Shown here one piece after another: positions 22,560-28,994 of a DNA stretch of 29,118 bases. Below the pieces are notes generated by a model. It searched no databases and was not told the origin of the DNA. It saw only the letters and a list, made by a program, of their open reading frames with translations. Position 1 is the stretch's first letter. The number at the start of each line of letters is the position of its first letter. The DNA is taken from assembly GCA_035546975.1 (NCBI GenBank), contig DASZVS010000007.1, positions 1 to 29,118 of the forward strand, written 5' to 3'. This stretch comes from JARIHC01 sp035546975 (lineage in GTDB: Bacteria; Patescibacteriota; Saccharimonadia; Saccharimonadales; UBA4665). The position numbers and the translations under genes were made by a program.

Positions 22560-22680
22560 CTTTCAACATTAAAAATATCCAGTTAGCATGGATGTTTACC
22601 GGATAGATTGCCGATTCCGTAGCCTAACTAGTTATGGCTCGGCGTCCCAGCCCGGAACTTTTTGGCAAGACATTATTTTT

Positions 22681-22704
22681 AAGCTCTCATAGGGCGAAGA
22701 GCTT
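22681..22704. other. Hairpin in the 22547-22718 gap
   Basis: AAGCTCT (22681-22687) and AGAGCTT (22698-22704) form a 7-bp stem 14 bp past the stop of the minus-strand gene. On that strand A's, not T's, follow, so it is not a standard intrinsic terminator; it may protect the 3' end. Confidence 0.3.
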
Positions 22705-22718
22705 TGCTGTGCTACTAC

Positions 22719-23219
22719 TTAATAGGGGCAGACTTCGGTTCTACTATGCTTTTGCATGACTTGCGTGTCGAGAAGAAAGGCGTGTGTAGCCCAATATTGC
22801 CGGCTTGCCGGTGTTTCATGTGGGCTGCCAGGGCGTGGGGGTTTCAGGCGGCCGATCCATGCATCGGTAAGCAAGTAATATTCCATGCCCTGCCGCTCTA
22901 TTACCAGGGATACATAATTGGTACGTTTCGGAACGCCTTTTCTAGTAAAGCGGCTATACAGATCGTCTTTGACAAGTTGGGCATAAATGACATTTTCGCC
23001 CGGAGACGTCTCTACGACATTCTCGTAACCTATAGGACGACCGGCGTTCTGTTCGAATTTAAGACGCTCTTCTTTTGCCGTTACTTCGCTGAGCGCATCT
23101 TTTGCCAGCCCTAACAAATAGGGGTGGGCTGCGACGTGTGGAGCGGCTTGAGAGTTTGTGAGATCAACATATACCGCGATCCTATTTTTCGTGTAGCCAA
23201 CCAAGTACTTCATCATCAT
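22719..23219 (-). CDS. Hypothetical protein, 166 residues
   Basis: Not recognised. Soluble, starting with a beta-hairpin MKYLVGYTKNRIAVYVDLTNSQ, a helix LLGLAKDALSEVTAKEERLKFEQ, a middle NVIYAQLVKDDLYSRFTRKGV and a strand NYVSLVIERQGMEYYLLTDAWIG. The Tyr/Arg-rich strand pattern could suit RNA or nucleotide binding, but there is no clear motif. Three consecutive ATG codons start the frame; AGGA lies 4, 7 or 10 nucleotides before them, so the second or third may be used. It lies downstream of the RRM gene in the same direction, with a 36-bp gap, and may be cotranscribed with it. Confidence 0.5.
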   Translation of the reverse strand: MMMKYLVGYTKNRIAVYVDLTNSQAAPHVAAHPYLLGLAKDALSEVTAKEERLKFEQNAGRPIGYENVVETSPGENVIYAQLVKDDLYSRFTRKGVPKRTNYVSLVIERQGMEYYLLTDAWIGRLKPPRPGSPHETPASRQYWATHAFLLDTQVMQKHSRTEVCPY

Positions 23220-23255
23220 TTGTTCCTATCCGTAAAAGAAGCCAGGAGTTACCAT

Positions 23256-23570
23256 TCAGCGCTGGAAACCATTTCGAAAATTATCCTTTCGCTTCGTATA
23301 ATTAGTAATCTGAGGAGTGCTGGATTGGGGGCGGGCAACACTGACGGCTATGGTTCGCCCTTCGAACTCTTTACCGTCCAGCGTCTTGATAGCTGCCCTT
23401 GCTTCGTCATTATTTTCCATCTCGACAAACCCGAAGCCTTTAGAGCGGGAGGTGGCGCGATCAATAATCACATGTGCGCTCATAACGCTACCATGTTGTT
23501 CGAACAGGGTTTTGAGTGCGTGGTCGGTTGTGCCAAACGACAACCGTGTTATATATAGTTTGGTTGACAT
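23256..23570 (-). CDS. RRM RNA-binding protein (cold-inducible Rbp type)
   Basis: A 104-residue protein: one RNA recognition motif (residues 1-82) plus a basic tail (TKRKDNFRNGFQR). RNP2 is KLYITRLSF and RNP1 is SKGFGFVEM, with the aromatic residues that stack on RNA in place. Single-RRM proteins of this type in bacteria bind U-rich RNA and are often cold-induced. ATG 23570 is chosen over 23588 because it gives the canonical MSTKLYITRL opening. A promoter at 23695-23703 gives a leader of about 118 nt, typical of cold-shock genes. It is divergent from the DEAD-box helicase gene. Confidence 0.9.
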   Translation of the reverse strand: MSTKLYITRLSFGTTDHALKTLFEQHGSVMSAHVIIDRATSRSKGFGFVEMENNDEARAAIKTLDGKEFEGRTIAVSVARPQSSTPQITNYTKRKDNFRNGFQR

Positions 23571-23694
23571 AATTGGAGAGCCTTTCATTGAGCTTGTATT
23601 GGGCGAGACAGCGTCTTCGCTTTACCGAGAATATGCTTGAGCTCTTGCTCTACCACGTATACTTGAAAAGTGGAGATTAACCTTGCTAACTCTT

Positions 23695-23703
23695 ATTATA
23701 GCA
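23695..23703 (-). promoter_or_regulatory. Extended -10 promoter of the RRM gene
   Basis: TGC followed by TATAAT on the minus strand. Transcription would start near 23688, leaving about 118 nt of untranslated leader. Confidence 0.55.
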
Positions 23704-23747
23704 TGGAAGCAGACCGCCCTATCTCACGTTACCCGAAACATAAGCAC

Positions 23748-23776
23748 TTGAAATTTTTTATAATTCTTGTTACAAT
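23748..23776 (+). promoter_or_regulatory. Promoter of the DEAD-box helicase gene
   Basis: TTGAAA (23748-23753), a 17-bp spacer and TACAAT (23771-23776) preceded by TGT, so both a -35 and an extended -10 are present. The leader to ATG 23869 is about 86 nt. Confidence 0.6.
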
Positions 23777-23868
23777 TAAGATATTGTTTTGATGGATCCG
23801 GGTCAGTGAGCATACTCGATTTTCACCAATCGCAGTAATGGCAAACTAACCGCAAGGATTCATTTTTT

Positions 23869-25089
23869 ATGTCTTATAACACAAGAAACTCTATTAAAGG
23901 CCGCCAGATTAAACGCCGCACCTACGGTGCAGGCGCCCGCCCTTCTCGACGGGTCCCCAAAAAAGATTACATTAACCCTCAGCGGTTTATTAAAGTTGCA
24001 CAGCCTATTGCTAAGGAAGAGTATGCGCCGCGCCATGAGTTCAGTGATTTTTCCGTCAATCCGCTGATGAAAGCTAACCTTGCAGCCAAGGGTTATCACA
24101 CTCCTACCCCCATTCAGGACCAAACTATTCCACCAGCTTTAGAGGGCAAGGACATTATCGGTATTGCTGATACGGGCACTGGTAAGACGGCCGCATTCTC
24201 AATCCCTGTTTTACAGGGGGTTATGATGACGAACGCACGGGCTTTAATAATTGCGCCCACGCGCGAGCTTGCACAGCAGATTGACGTGGAGCTCAGCGTT
24301 ATCGCTGCAGGGAGTAATTTGCGAAGCGCAGTGCTTATCGGGGGCTCGAACATGGCCCCCCAGTTACGTGACCTTAGGACTGGCGCAAGGATAGTTGTGG
24401 GCACGCCAGGGCGAATCAAGGATCATCTTGAACGGGGTAGCCTGAAACTAAAGGATTTTAAGTATGTAGTGCTCGACGAAGTAGATCGAATGCTCGATAT
24501 GGGCTTCGTTCGGGACATTCGCTTCATTCTTGAACGTATGCAAAGCGAACGGCAGTCGTTCTTTTTTTCGGCTACATTTAGCGACAAAGTGGCTACCTTG
24601 ATCACGGAGTTCTCCCGTGATCCGGTTACTGTCTCTGTAAAAAGTGGGGATACGAGCAGTAATGTCCATCAAGATATTGTTCGAGTTACGCATGATAAAC
24701 AGAAAACTGACAAGCTGCATGATTTACTGCTTGATGGCCAGGTGCGAAAAGCCATCATTTTTGACGATACTCAGCGTGGAGTTGAACGGCTGAGCGAAGA
24801 ACTGACAACTCGTGGGTTTAACGTTGACTCTATTCACGGTGGTAAAACTCAATCCCAAAGGCAACGCTCATTACGTAAATTTAAGCAAAATGAGGTAGAC
24901 ATACTCGTCGCCACAGATGTAGCGGCCCGTGGCCTTGACGTACAAGATGTCACTCATGTTATCAATTACACAGTGCCAGCCTCTTATGATGATTATATAC
25001 ACCGCATAGGTCGTGTTGGGCGCGCTGGCAATGTCGGACACGCTTTTACCTTCGTGACTGACCAAGGAGGCTATCATACCCAAAGATAA
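23869..25089 (+). CDS. DEAD-box ATP-dependent RNA helicase (DEVD variant)
   Basis: A 406-residue SF2 helicase. A basic 50-residue N-terminal extension precedes the Q motif (GYHTPTPIQDQ), Walker A ADTGTGKT (100-107), PTRELAQQI, TPGRI, motif II DEVD (203-206), SAT (234-236), the ATDVAARGLDV motif and HRIGRVGRAG (378-387). All motifs for ATP-driven RNA unwinding are present, but motif II has Val for Ala and motif VI has Val for the usual Thr. The protein ends 19 residues after motif VI, so it lacks the long basic C-terminal tail of CsdA/DeaD. AAGGA lies before the ATG. The divergent RRM gene and the long leaders suggest joint cold-shock or RNA-remodelling use. Confidence 0.95.
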   Translation: MSYNTRNSIKGRQIKRRTYGAGARPSRRVPKKDYINPQRFIKVAQPIAKEEYAPRHEFSDFSVNPLMKANLAAKGYHTPTPIQDQTIPPALEGKDIIGIADTGTGKTAAFSIPVLQGVMMTNARALIIAPTRELAQQIDVELSVIAAGSNLRSAVLIGGSNMAPQLRDLRTGARIVVGTPGRIKDHLERGSLKLKDFKYVVLDEVDRMLDMGFVRDIRFILERMQSERQSFFFSATFSDKVATLITEFSRDPVTVSVKSGDTSSNVHQDIVRVTHDKQKTDKLHDLLLDGQVRKAIIFDDTQRGVERLSEELTTRGFNVDSIHGGKTQSQRQRSLRKFKQNEVDILVATDVAARGLDVQDVTHVINYTVPASYDDYIHRIGRVGRAGNVGHAFTFVTDQGGYHTQR

Positions 25090-25156
25090 AGGCCGTAAAG
25101 AAACAAAGAAGCCTAAAAAAGCGAAAACATCGTCCGTTTCAAAAAATCCTGATTGA
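25076..25156 (+). CDS. Small Lys-rich ORF with apparent AUA start
   Basis: A 26-codon frame that overlaps the last 14 nt of the helicase gene. A perfect ribosome site, AAGGAGG (25064-25070), is followed by five nucleotides and ATA rather than ATG, then PKDKGRKETKKPKKAKTSSV and a short end SKNPD. Nine of 26 residues are Lys. Spacing, composition and the terminator 20 bp downstream argue for a real coupled gene. The alternatives are a frameshifted helicase tail or a base error turning ATG into ATA. Confidence 0.45.
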   Translation: MPKDKGRKETKKPKKAKTSSVSKNPD

Positions 25157-25175
25157 GTATTTTCATAATAGCCTA

Positions 25176-25199
25176 AAAGCCCCCTGTAAAGGGGGCTTT
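25176..25199. terminator. Bidirectional intrinsic terminator
   Basis: AAAGCCCCC (25176-25184), loop TGTAAA, GGGGGCTTT (25191-25199): a perfect 9-bp stem with T runs on both strands. It serves the helicase operon from the left and the small acidic gene from the right. Confidence 0.85.
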
Positions 25200-25218
25200 G
25201 GTACGAATCCGCCGTTAC

Positions 25219-25368
25219 TTAAGCCTCGGGCGTCTTTGGGTCCGGATCTGCCGGTTGCCCCTCGGGCTTCGGGTCAGTCCCGTCGTTCCCGTTATCTGAT
25301 AGGAGATGCGATGCGCTTTGATTCTTTTTCTCTTCTTCGCCGTCTTTAATAGGTGCAAGTAATGACAT
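25219..25368 (-). CDS. Small acidic disordered protein, 49 residues
   Basis: Not recognised. Starts MSLLAPIKDGEEEKK and ends in a Pro/Asp/Gly/Glu-rich low-complexity tail (DPKPEGQPADPDPKTPEA), so it is probably unstructured. ATG 25368 is chosen because AAAGG lies seven nucleotides before it; the longer frame to 25509 has no initiation signal and a Cys/His/Lys-rich sequence of non-coding character. It ends just before a strong terminator, which supports a real transcript. Function unknown. Confidence 0.5.
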   Translation of the reverse strand: MSLLAPIKDGEEEKKNQSASHLLSDNGNDGTDPKPEGQPADPDPKTPEA

Positions 25369-25541
25369 ATGTATGCCTTTCGTTAAAATTATTGCCGTAT
25401 GCCGAGGCCGACAACAATCTTTTCGTTTGCTCCCTGCGAGATGTTTAGTGTTGAAGTGGTCTAGCTGTATATAAGTATATACTGATATTTGACGATTACC
25501 TAATTTCATACTATGACATATAAATGGCGCAGTGTGTCAGC

Positions 25542-26753
25542 CTAGAGCTTTCGAGCGCTTTTAGATAGTGCCGCGCCTGTCACTATGAGACCGCAGGATA
25601 GAGCAGATAATATGCTCGGTAGATTTAGATTTTCATGGGGGCTGCCATGGCCCGTATCAGGCGCACGAGGGGTTGTCGCTGAGTTCACGGAGCTCCCAGG
25701 ACTTGTAGAATAATTGATAGAAGCGGTGCTGCAGAAAAATACGAATAGGGGCGAACAAATACTATAGCTGAGAGAATCAGCGCCGATGTATCCTTCATCG
25801 GGCTGGTAAGTTATGGTGCCATTTGCCGTGTTTGCATTCGCATTGCCATGGATAGGGGCTGTCTTGATAGATAGGCTGAGGGGGTCGGGGTTATCTCCCG
25901 CGCCATTGATCACGTTCGTAGTTACCTGCTGGTTTAATTGTAGATTCTCGGTCTTATTATTGAGCGTTGGTGCTGAGGGGTCTATATTGACGCCCGCGTT
26001 AACAGCTTGTTGGCCGGCGAACGACAGAGCTTGATTATATACACGTACGTCGTCGATATTTCCGTTCAGGAATTCAAAATAAGTTCCGGAGCTATTTTGC
26101 TTGCCGCCGATAGTCAGCGGCGTGCCGCTGGCGACGCCCAAGCTGCTTGCGGACGTATCACTAGTATCGAGCGAGCCGTTTATGAACAGGTCTTTGTTGC
26201 CGTTACTGTCGCTTGCGACTATGTTGTACCAGGTGTTGGCGGCGATAGTCGTGGCCGATGCCAGGTTGTCCTGCCCGGTGCTACCATTTCCCGTCCAGAA
26301 ACTGATGTGTCCGCCATTGAGCTGCAGCACCCACTGTTGTTTCACGCCGACTTGCCACTTGGCGGCAATGGTTTGATTGCCGCTCACGTTCGCGAATCGG
26401 ACCCAGGCAGATACGCTCATAGCGTTCGTGCTGTCCAGACTCGAACTGTCGGGAGCGGCTAAATACTGCCCGCCATTGAAGTTGGAGCTATACGGATCGG
26501 GAAAAGATATTGCCGGCGGCACTGCCGCGGATGGCGCCGGGCCGCCGCTCGTGCCATGAGGAGCGGCAGTATTGTCATTACCGCTGCTGTCTGCCGCCGA
26601 CGCGCCTTGTGTGCTTTCGTTCAGCGCCCAATAGCCTGCCAAGGCGTTATTCGAAAGTGCCCCGGCTGAAGATAATCCCGTAGAGCAGAATATGAATAGC
26701 AGTACAGCAACTACCTGGCCAATTTTTATTAGATGTTTACGTTTTGCCCTCAT
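25542..26753 (-). CDS. Surface LamG-domain protein with Ig-like repeat and sortase signal
   Basis: About 403 residues. Signal peptide at residues 1-33 (RAKRKHLIK, hydrophobic core, SSAGA). Residues about 38-235 are a LamG/concanavalin-like sandwich: GYWALNES at the start, QYLAAPDSSSLDSTNAMSVS, WVLQLNGGHISFW, NTWYNIVASDSNGNKDLFIN and NIDDVRVYNQALS. Residues 245-340 resemble a cadherin-like Ig repeat (TYQPDEGYIGADSLSYSIC). The end is APDTGHGSP, a hydrophobic helix and KSARKL: a sorting signal of the same type as the propeller protein. Carbohydrate or host-surface binding is the likely role. The start is set by the signal peptide. Confidence 0.85.
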   Translation of the reverse strand: MRAKRKHLIKIGQVVAVLLFIFCSTGLSSAGALSNNALAGYWALNESTQGASAADSSGNDNTAAPHGTSGGPAPSAAVPPAISFPDPYSSNFNGGQYLAAPDSSSLDSTNAMSVSAWVRFANVSGNQTIAAKWQVGVKQQWVLQLNGGHISFWTGNGSTGQDNLASATTIAANTWYNIVASDSNGNKDLFINGSLDTSDTSASSLGVASGTPLTIGGKQNSSGTYFEFLNGNIDDVRVYNQALSFAGQQAVNAGVNIDPSAPTLNNKTENLQLNQQVTTNVINGAGDNPDPLSLSIKTAPIHGNANANTANGTITYQPDEGYIGADSLSYSICSPLFVFFCSTASINYSTSPGSSVNSATTPRAPDTGHGSPHENLNLPSILSALSCGLIVTGAALSKSARKL

Positions 26754-26803
26754 ATGTTTGTTCTCTTGTCCAATGGTCGGGAACAAAAGTACTTCTGCTT
26801 AAA

Positions 26804-26809
26804 AGTATA
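26804..26809 (-). promoter_or_regulatory. -10 box of the LamG surface-protein gene
   Basis: TATACT on the minus strand; transcription would begin near 26797, about 44 nt before ATG 26753. Confidence 0.4.
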
Positions 26810-26839
26810 CGACCCTATTGCCGCAAAAGCTAAAGTTTT

Positions 26840-27007
26840 TAACACGCTAGCCTGTATAGCTTGGCTCCGGGGACTGGATAGCGGGCTTTACCCTTCTCCG
26901 CTGCGGCGTGCTCGGTGCAAGCACCTGTGCGCGTCCTCGCTTCACCGAACCAGCGACTTGCGCCAGCAAGCTGTCGCGTCGCTTGGGGTCGACTCTAGCC
27001 CTGAAAT
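26840..27007. other. GC-rich, hairpin-rich block without a credible gene
   Basis: This stretch is markedly more GC-rich than its surroundings, has stops in useful frames and contains several short dyads (for example GGTGC-AA-GCACC near 26915). An 11-bp sequence, CCAGCAAGCTG, occurs at 26963-26973 and again at 27050-27060. It lacks the conserved cores of RNase P RNA, tmRNA or SRP RNA. It may be the outer part of the inverted-repeat element that follows. Confidence 0.35.
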
Positions 27008-27045
27008 ATGAAAATGCCATCAGCGAAAACTGATGGCATTTTCAT
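27008..27045. terminator. Perfect 16-bp hairpin
   Basis: ATGAAAATGCCATCAG (27008-27023), loop CGAAAA, and its exact complement (27030-27045). It has T-rich 3' arms on both strands, so it could end transcription from either side. It lies between the GC-rich block and the inverted repeat and may mark the element boundary. Confidence 0.6.
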
Positions 27046-27224
27046 GGCTCCAGCAAGCTGACAGCTTTATAACCACGGCAACGAGATTGCAGGGCGATGG
27101 GTTGCTGCAAGAGCTGGCCTCGGACTTCCAATTGTCCGGTAGCCTCTTTACCACTGCCTAGCCGAGCGTGAACGTCGCATAATAAGCGATTTACGACATT
27201 TGACTGTTTAATGGCTAAAGCCAT
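27042..27224 (-). CDS. Doubtful 60-codon ORF starting inside the inverted repeat
   Basis: Reads outward from the inverted repeat; begins MALAIKQSNVVNRLLCDVHA. Because the repeat is inverted, the same 26 N-terminal codons begin at 29041 on the plus strand and run off the window. There is no ribosome site, and the stop falls inside the 16-bp hairpin. No family is recognised. It may be a fortuitous frame in a recombination repeat. Confidence 0.2.
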   Translation of the reverse strand: MALAIKQSNVVNRLLCDVHARLGSGKEATGQLEVRGQLLQQPIALQSRCRGYKAVSLLEP

Positions 27225-27273
27225 TGTAGGCTGTGGAAGTGCTTGGGCTGCGTGGGAATTTGTTGGGTGGTTA
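27147..27273 (+). repeat. Inverted repeat, left copy (127 nt, perfect)
   Basis: Identical over all 127 nt to the reverse complement of 28992-29118. Its inner edge abuts the stop codon (27275-27277) of the orphan gene inside the module. It contains a 28-bp dif-like dyad (27172-27199) and a 7-bp palindrome near 27212. The true repeat may extend further left, because the right copy is cut by the window end. Confidence 0.95.
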
Positions 27274-27274
27274 G

Positions 27275-27592
27275 CTATAAATCGCTGGGGCCAAATCCAG
27301 GGTTTGCGCTAGATGGATGATTAGTGTCTTCAAGGGTTAGGCTTCCTTGCTGTACTCCAATCGGATGAAACTCAGGCCGATAACTAATAACTGCATCGCG
27401 AGGGCCTTTATACTCCATTAGACCTCCCGCCTGCAAAGCATTCAGGACATCACAAGGTCTATGCGTAGGACCAGTCTCAATAGTTACGAAACGCACATTT
27501 TCATTCTCTACTGGAATTGGGTATATAACGGCCACTTCAATGTCGCTCTCACTTAGAACTTGATGAAGTTCCCTTAAACCATTCTTATCCAT
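27275..27592 (-). CDS. Orphan protein inside the repeat-bounded module, 105 residues
   Basis: Not recognised. Soluble: a short helix (MDKNGLRELHQVLSES), a strand EVAVIYPIPVENENVRFVTIE, a helix VLNALQAGGLMEYKG, and a disordered Pro/Ser/Asn-rich tail. AGGGAG about nine nucleotides before the ATG makes it a credible gene. It is divergent from the initiator-like gene and ends one nucleotide inside the left repeat edge. Function unknown; small size and context suggest a mobile-element accessory gene. Confidence 0.55.
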   Translation of the reverse strand: MDKNGLRELHQVLSESDIEVAVIYPIPVENENVRFVTIETGPTHRPCDVLNALQAGGLMEYKGPRDAVISYRPEFHPIGVQQGSLTLEDTNHPSSANPGFGPSDL

Positions 27593-27872
27593 TGCTAAAA
27601 CTCCCTGGAATTATCTAAAAAAAATTATATCACTATTAAAATTATAATGCAAATTGCGTAACACACTGGTGTATGGTCTATAAGTGATACCGTGCTAACT
27701 CCGGCTCATCAAAAGCCGAACTATATTATGAAATAAATTCAAAAATTTAGCCCCCCCTTGCTAATAATTTTCAGCGGTATATATTGGTAGGCGATTAGGC
27801 GGGTGAGCTTTTAATCCAGCAACAAAAACGAAAAACTATTGGACGGCCTAGGCCGTGGGAGAGAAAACAAAG
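27593..27872. other. AT-rich divergent control region of the module
   Basis: No gene is seen in this 280-bp gap. It is AT-rich with several TAnnnT candidates (for example TATATT near 27779) and a C7 tract at 27752. At its right end is a perfect 14-bp palindrome (27843-27856). It separates the two divergent module genes and probably holds both promoters. Confidence 0.45.
27843..27856. promoter_or_regulatory. Perfect 14-bp palindrome before the initiator-like gene
   Basis: ACGGCCTAGGCCGT is its own reverse complement and abuts the ribosome site GGGAGAG. It is a candidate operator for autoregulation of the winged-helix gene, or a hairpin at its messenger start. Confidence 0.5.
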
Positions 27873-28625
27873 ATGAAAGATAATTATGCGGCAACATTTG
27901 CCGCCAAATGGCCGGAGGATGTGGCAAATCGCGGCTTTGCGCCCATACCAAAGTGTCTCATAACGTGTATGAATGACCTCGACCTCAAGCCCCAGGAAGC
28001 GGCAGTTCTTTTTAATATTATCGAGAAGTGCTGGAAAGCAGGTGATGTTGCATGGCAAAAGGTAGATACTCTAGCTACTAATATCGGACGAAAAAACAGC
28101 GCAACCAGAGAAATTACAAAGAGCCTCGCAGGTAAAGGATTCATTACTAAAACCCAGCACTTTAACACCAGCAATACATACAGTTTAGAACCTCTCGCTG
28201 GAAAATTGGCGACACACATGAAAGAATGCAGGTACACCGCCGGAAATTCGGAGGGGTATCGCCGGAAATCCGGCAGTCCTGATAGCCGGAAACCTGACAG
28301 TCACGACCGCCAGAAAGCTGGCGACTATATAGAACCAGATTACGTAGAACCAGAATTAAATAGAAACCCCGATATAGAATTTATTAATAATAGTCGCAGC
28401 TTCAATAACGAAGCTGACGACGAGTTATTTTCAGATGATAACTATAGGATATGCTCTGCTAATCCTCTTGATGATAGGCACGAGTGGAGAGAGTTTGAGG
28501 TTGAGAAGTATAAGGATGAGCAGCTGATAATAAGCTATTACTTCACATGCATCCACTGCGAGGCACAGTACCATAAAGACGGGGAGAGACCTTGGCCGGC
28601 CAAATATCCATCAGTAGATAATTAG
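27873..28625 (+). CDS. Winged-helix (HTH_36-like) putative replication initiator
   Basis: About 250 residues. Residues 15-105 match the HTH_36/replication-protein winged helix: RGFAPIPKCLITCMNDLDLKPQEAAVLFNII, WQKVDTLATNIGRKNSATREI and KSLAGKGFITKTQ, the arrangement seen in phage and plasmid initiators and replisome organisers. Residues 120-155 are a basic low-complexity linker encoded by dyad iterons. An acidic, disordered stretch and a C-terminal FTCIHCEAQYHKDGE with a CxxC-x4-H candidate zinc site follow. GGGAGAG lies nine to ten nucleotides before ATG 27873, so the upstream GTG 27855 is not needed. The next gene follows 63 bp later. A replication role is inferred from fold plus embedded iterons; a plain transcription regulator is the alternative. 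Confidence 0.6.
   Translation: MKDNYAATFAAKWPEDVANRGFAPIPKCLITCMNDLDLKPQEAAVLFNIIEKCWKAGDVAWQKVDTLATNIGRKNSATREITKSLAGKGFITKTQHFNTSNTYSLEPLAGKLATHMKECRYTAGNSEGYRRKSGSPDSRKPDSHDRQKAGDYIEPDYVEPELNRNPDIEFINNSRSFNNEADDELFSDDNYRICSANPLDDRHEWREFEVEKYKDEQLIISYYFTCIHCEAQYHKDGERPWPAKYPSVDN
28239..28322 (+). repeat. Four dyad iterons inside the initiator-like gene
   Basis: GCCRGAAA-type units start at 28239, 28261, 28285 and 28309 (spacing 22, 24, 24). Unit 2 is GCCGGA-AA-TCCGGC and unit 4 is GCCAG-AAAG-CTGGC, both perfect dyads; units 1 and 3 are partial. The 22-bp step puts unit 1 in another reading frame, so conservation is at DNA rather than protein level. Confidence 0.65.
28323..28421 (+). other. 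AT-rich stretch and 11-bp hairpin after the iterons (candidate origin)
   Basis: About 70 bp of AT-rich DNA with a duplicated TAGAACCAGA (28330 and 28345) follows the iterons. It ends in a hairpin: GTCGCAGCTTC (28393-28403), loop AATAAC, GAAGCTG, a bulged A, CGAC (to 28421). Iterons, an unwinding-prone stretch and a hairpin in this order resemble a lambda-type origin. Confidence 0.4.
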
Positions 28626-28676
28626 TCTACCTACTAAAACGCATGAAAGTATTGCAAAATATATAATAATAAAGCA

Positions 28677-28682
28677 TAATAT
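28677..28682 (+). promoter_or_regulatory. -10-like box before the last orphan gene
   Basis: TAATAT, six nucleotides before ATG 28689, repeats the spacing seen at the leaderless genes. No ribosome site is present. Confidence 0.35.
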
Positions 28683-28688
28683 TCCGAC

Positions 28689-28994
28689 ATGGCTCAAAGA
28701 ACTCAAGGTATGAACGAATATTGGACGGAGACTCTTGGTTTTGATGTTCAACAAGAAACTGCACGGCTAGCGATGCGATTTACTGACCCGGATAATGAGT
28801 ATGTTCGATTAAAAGAACATGGCATGATGGTGCATACAATTCAAACTTCTATACACGCCCACAGGATTGCACTCGCCGGTTTATTCGAAGAAAGACGACA
28901 AAGAACCCTGTCCGAGGATGAAAGTTACGCACTGCAATTCCATAGCGAAGCTAAGAGAAGGTTGCATCGCCGTAACCATATTCTTACCGTTTAA
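28689..28994 (+). CDS. Orphan helical protein, 101 residues
   Basis: Not recognised. Mostly helical and charged: a segment ETARLAMRFTDPDNEYVRLKEHG, then a His-bearing helix MMVHTIQTSIHAHRIALAGLFEERRQ, then SEDESYALQFHSEAKRRLHRRNH. Its stop TAA (28992-28994) is the first three bases of the right inverted repeat, a mirror of the left side where the other orphan gene also stops at the repeat edge. It is downstream of the initiator-like gene and possibly cotranscribed. The spacing of His residues does not match a known metal site. Function unknown. Confidence 0.55.
   Translation: MAQRTQGMNEYWTETLGFDVQQETARLAMRFTDPDNEYVRLKEHGMMVHTIQTSIHAHRIALAGLFEERRQRTLSEDESYALQFHSEAKRRLHRRNHILTV

Noticed and set aside
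26840..27007. GC-rich block as RNase P RNA, tmRNA, SRP RNA or a tRNA
   Set aside because: None of the conserved cores or a cloverleaf could be found on either strand.
26733..27011. A 92-codon plus-strand open frame over the LamG promoter and GC-rich block
   Set aside because: It overlaps the signal-peptide end of the LamG gene, has no ribosome site and no protein-like composition.
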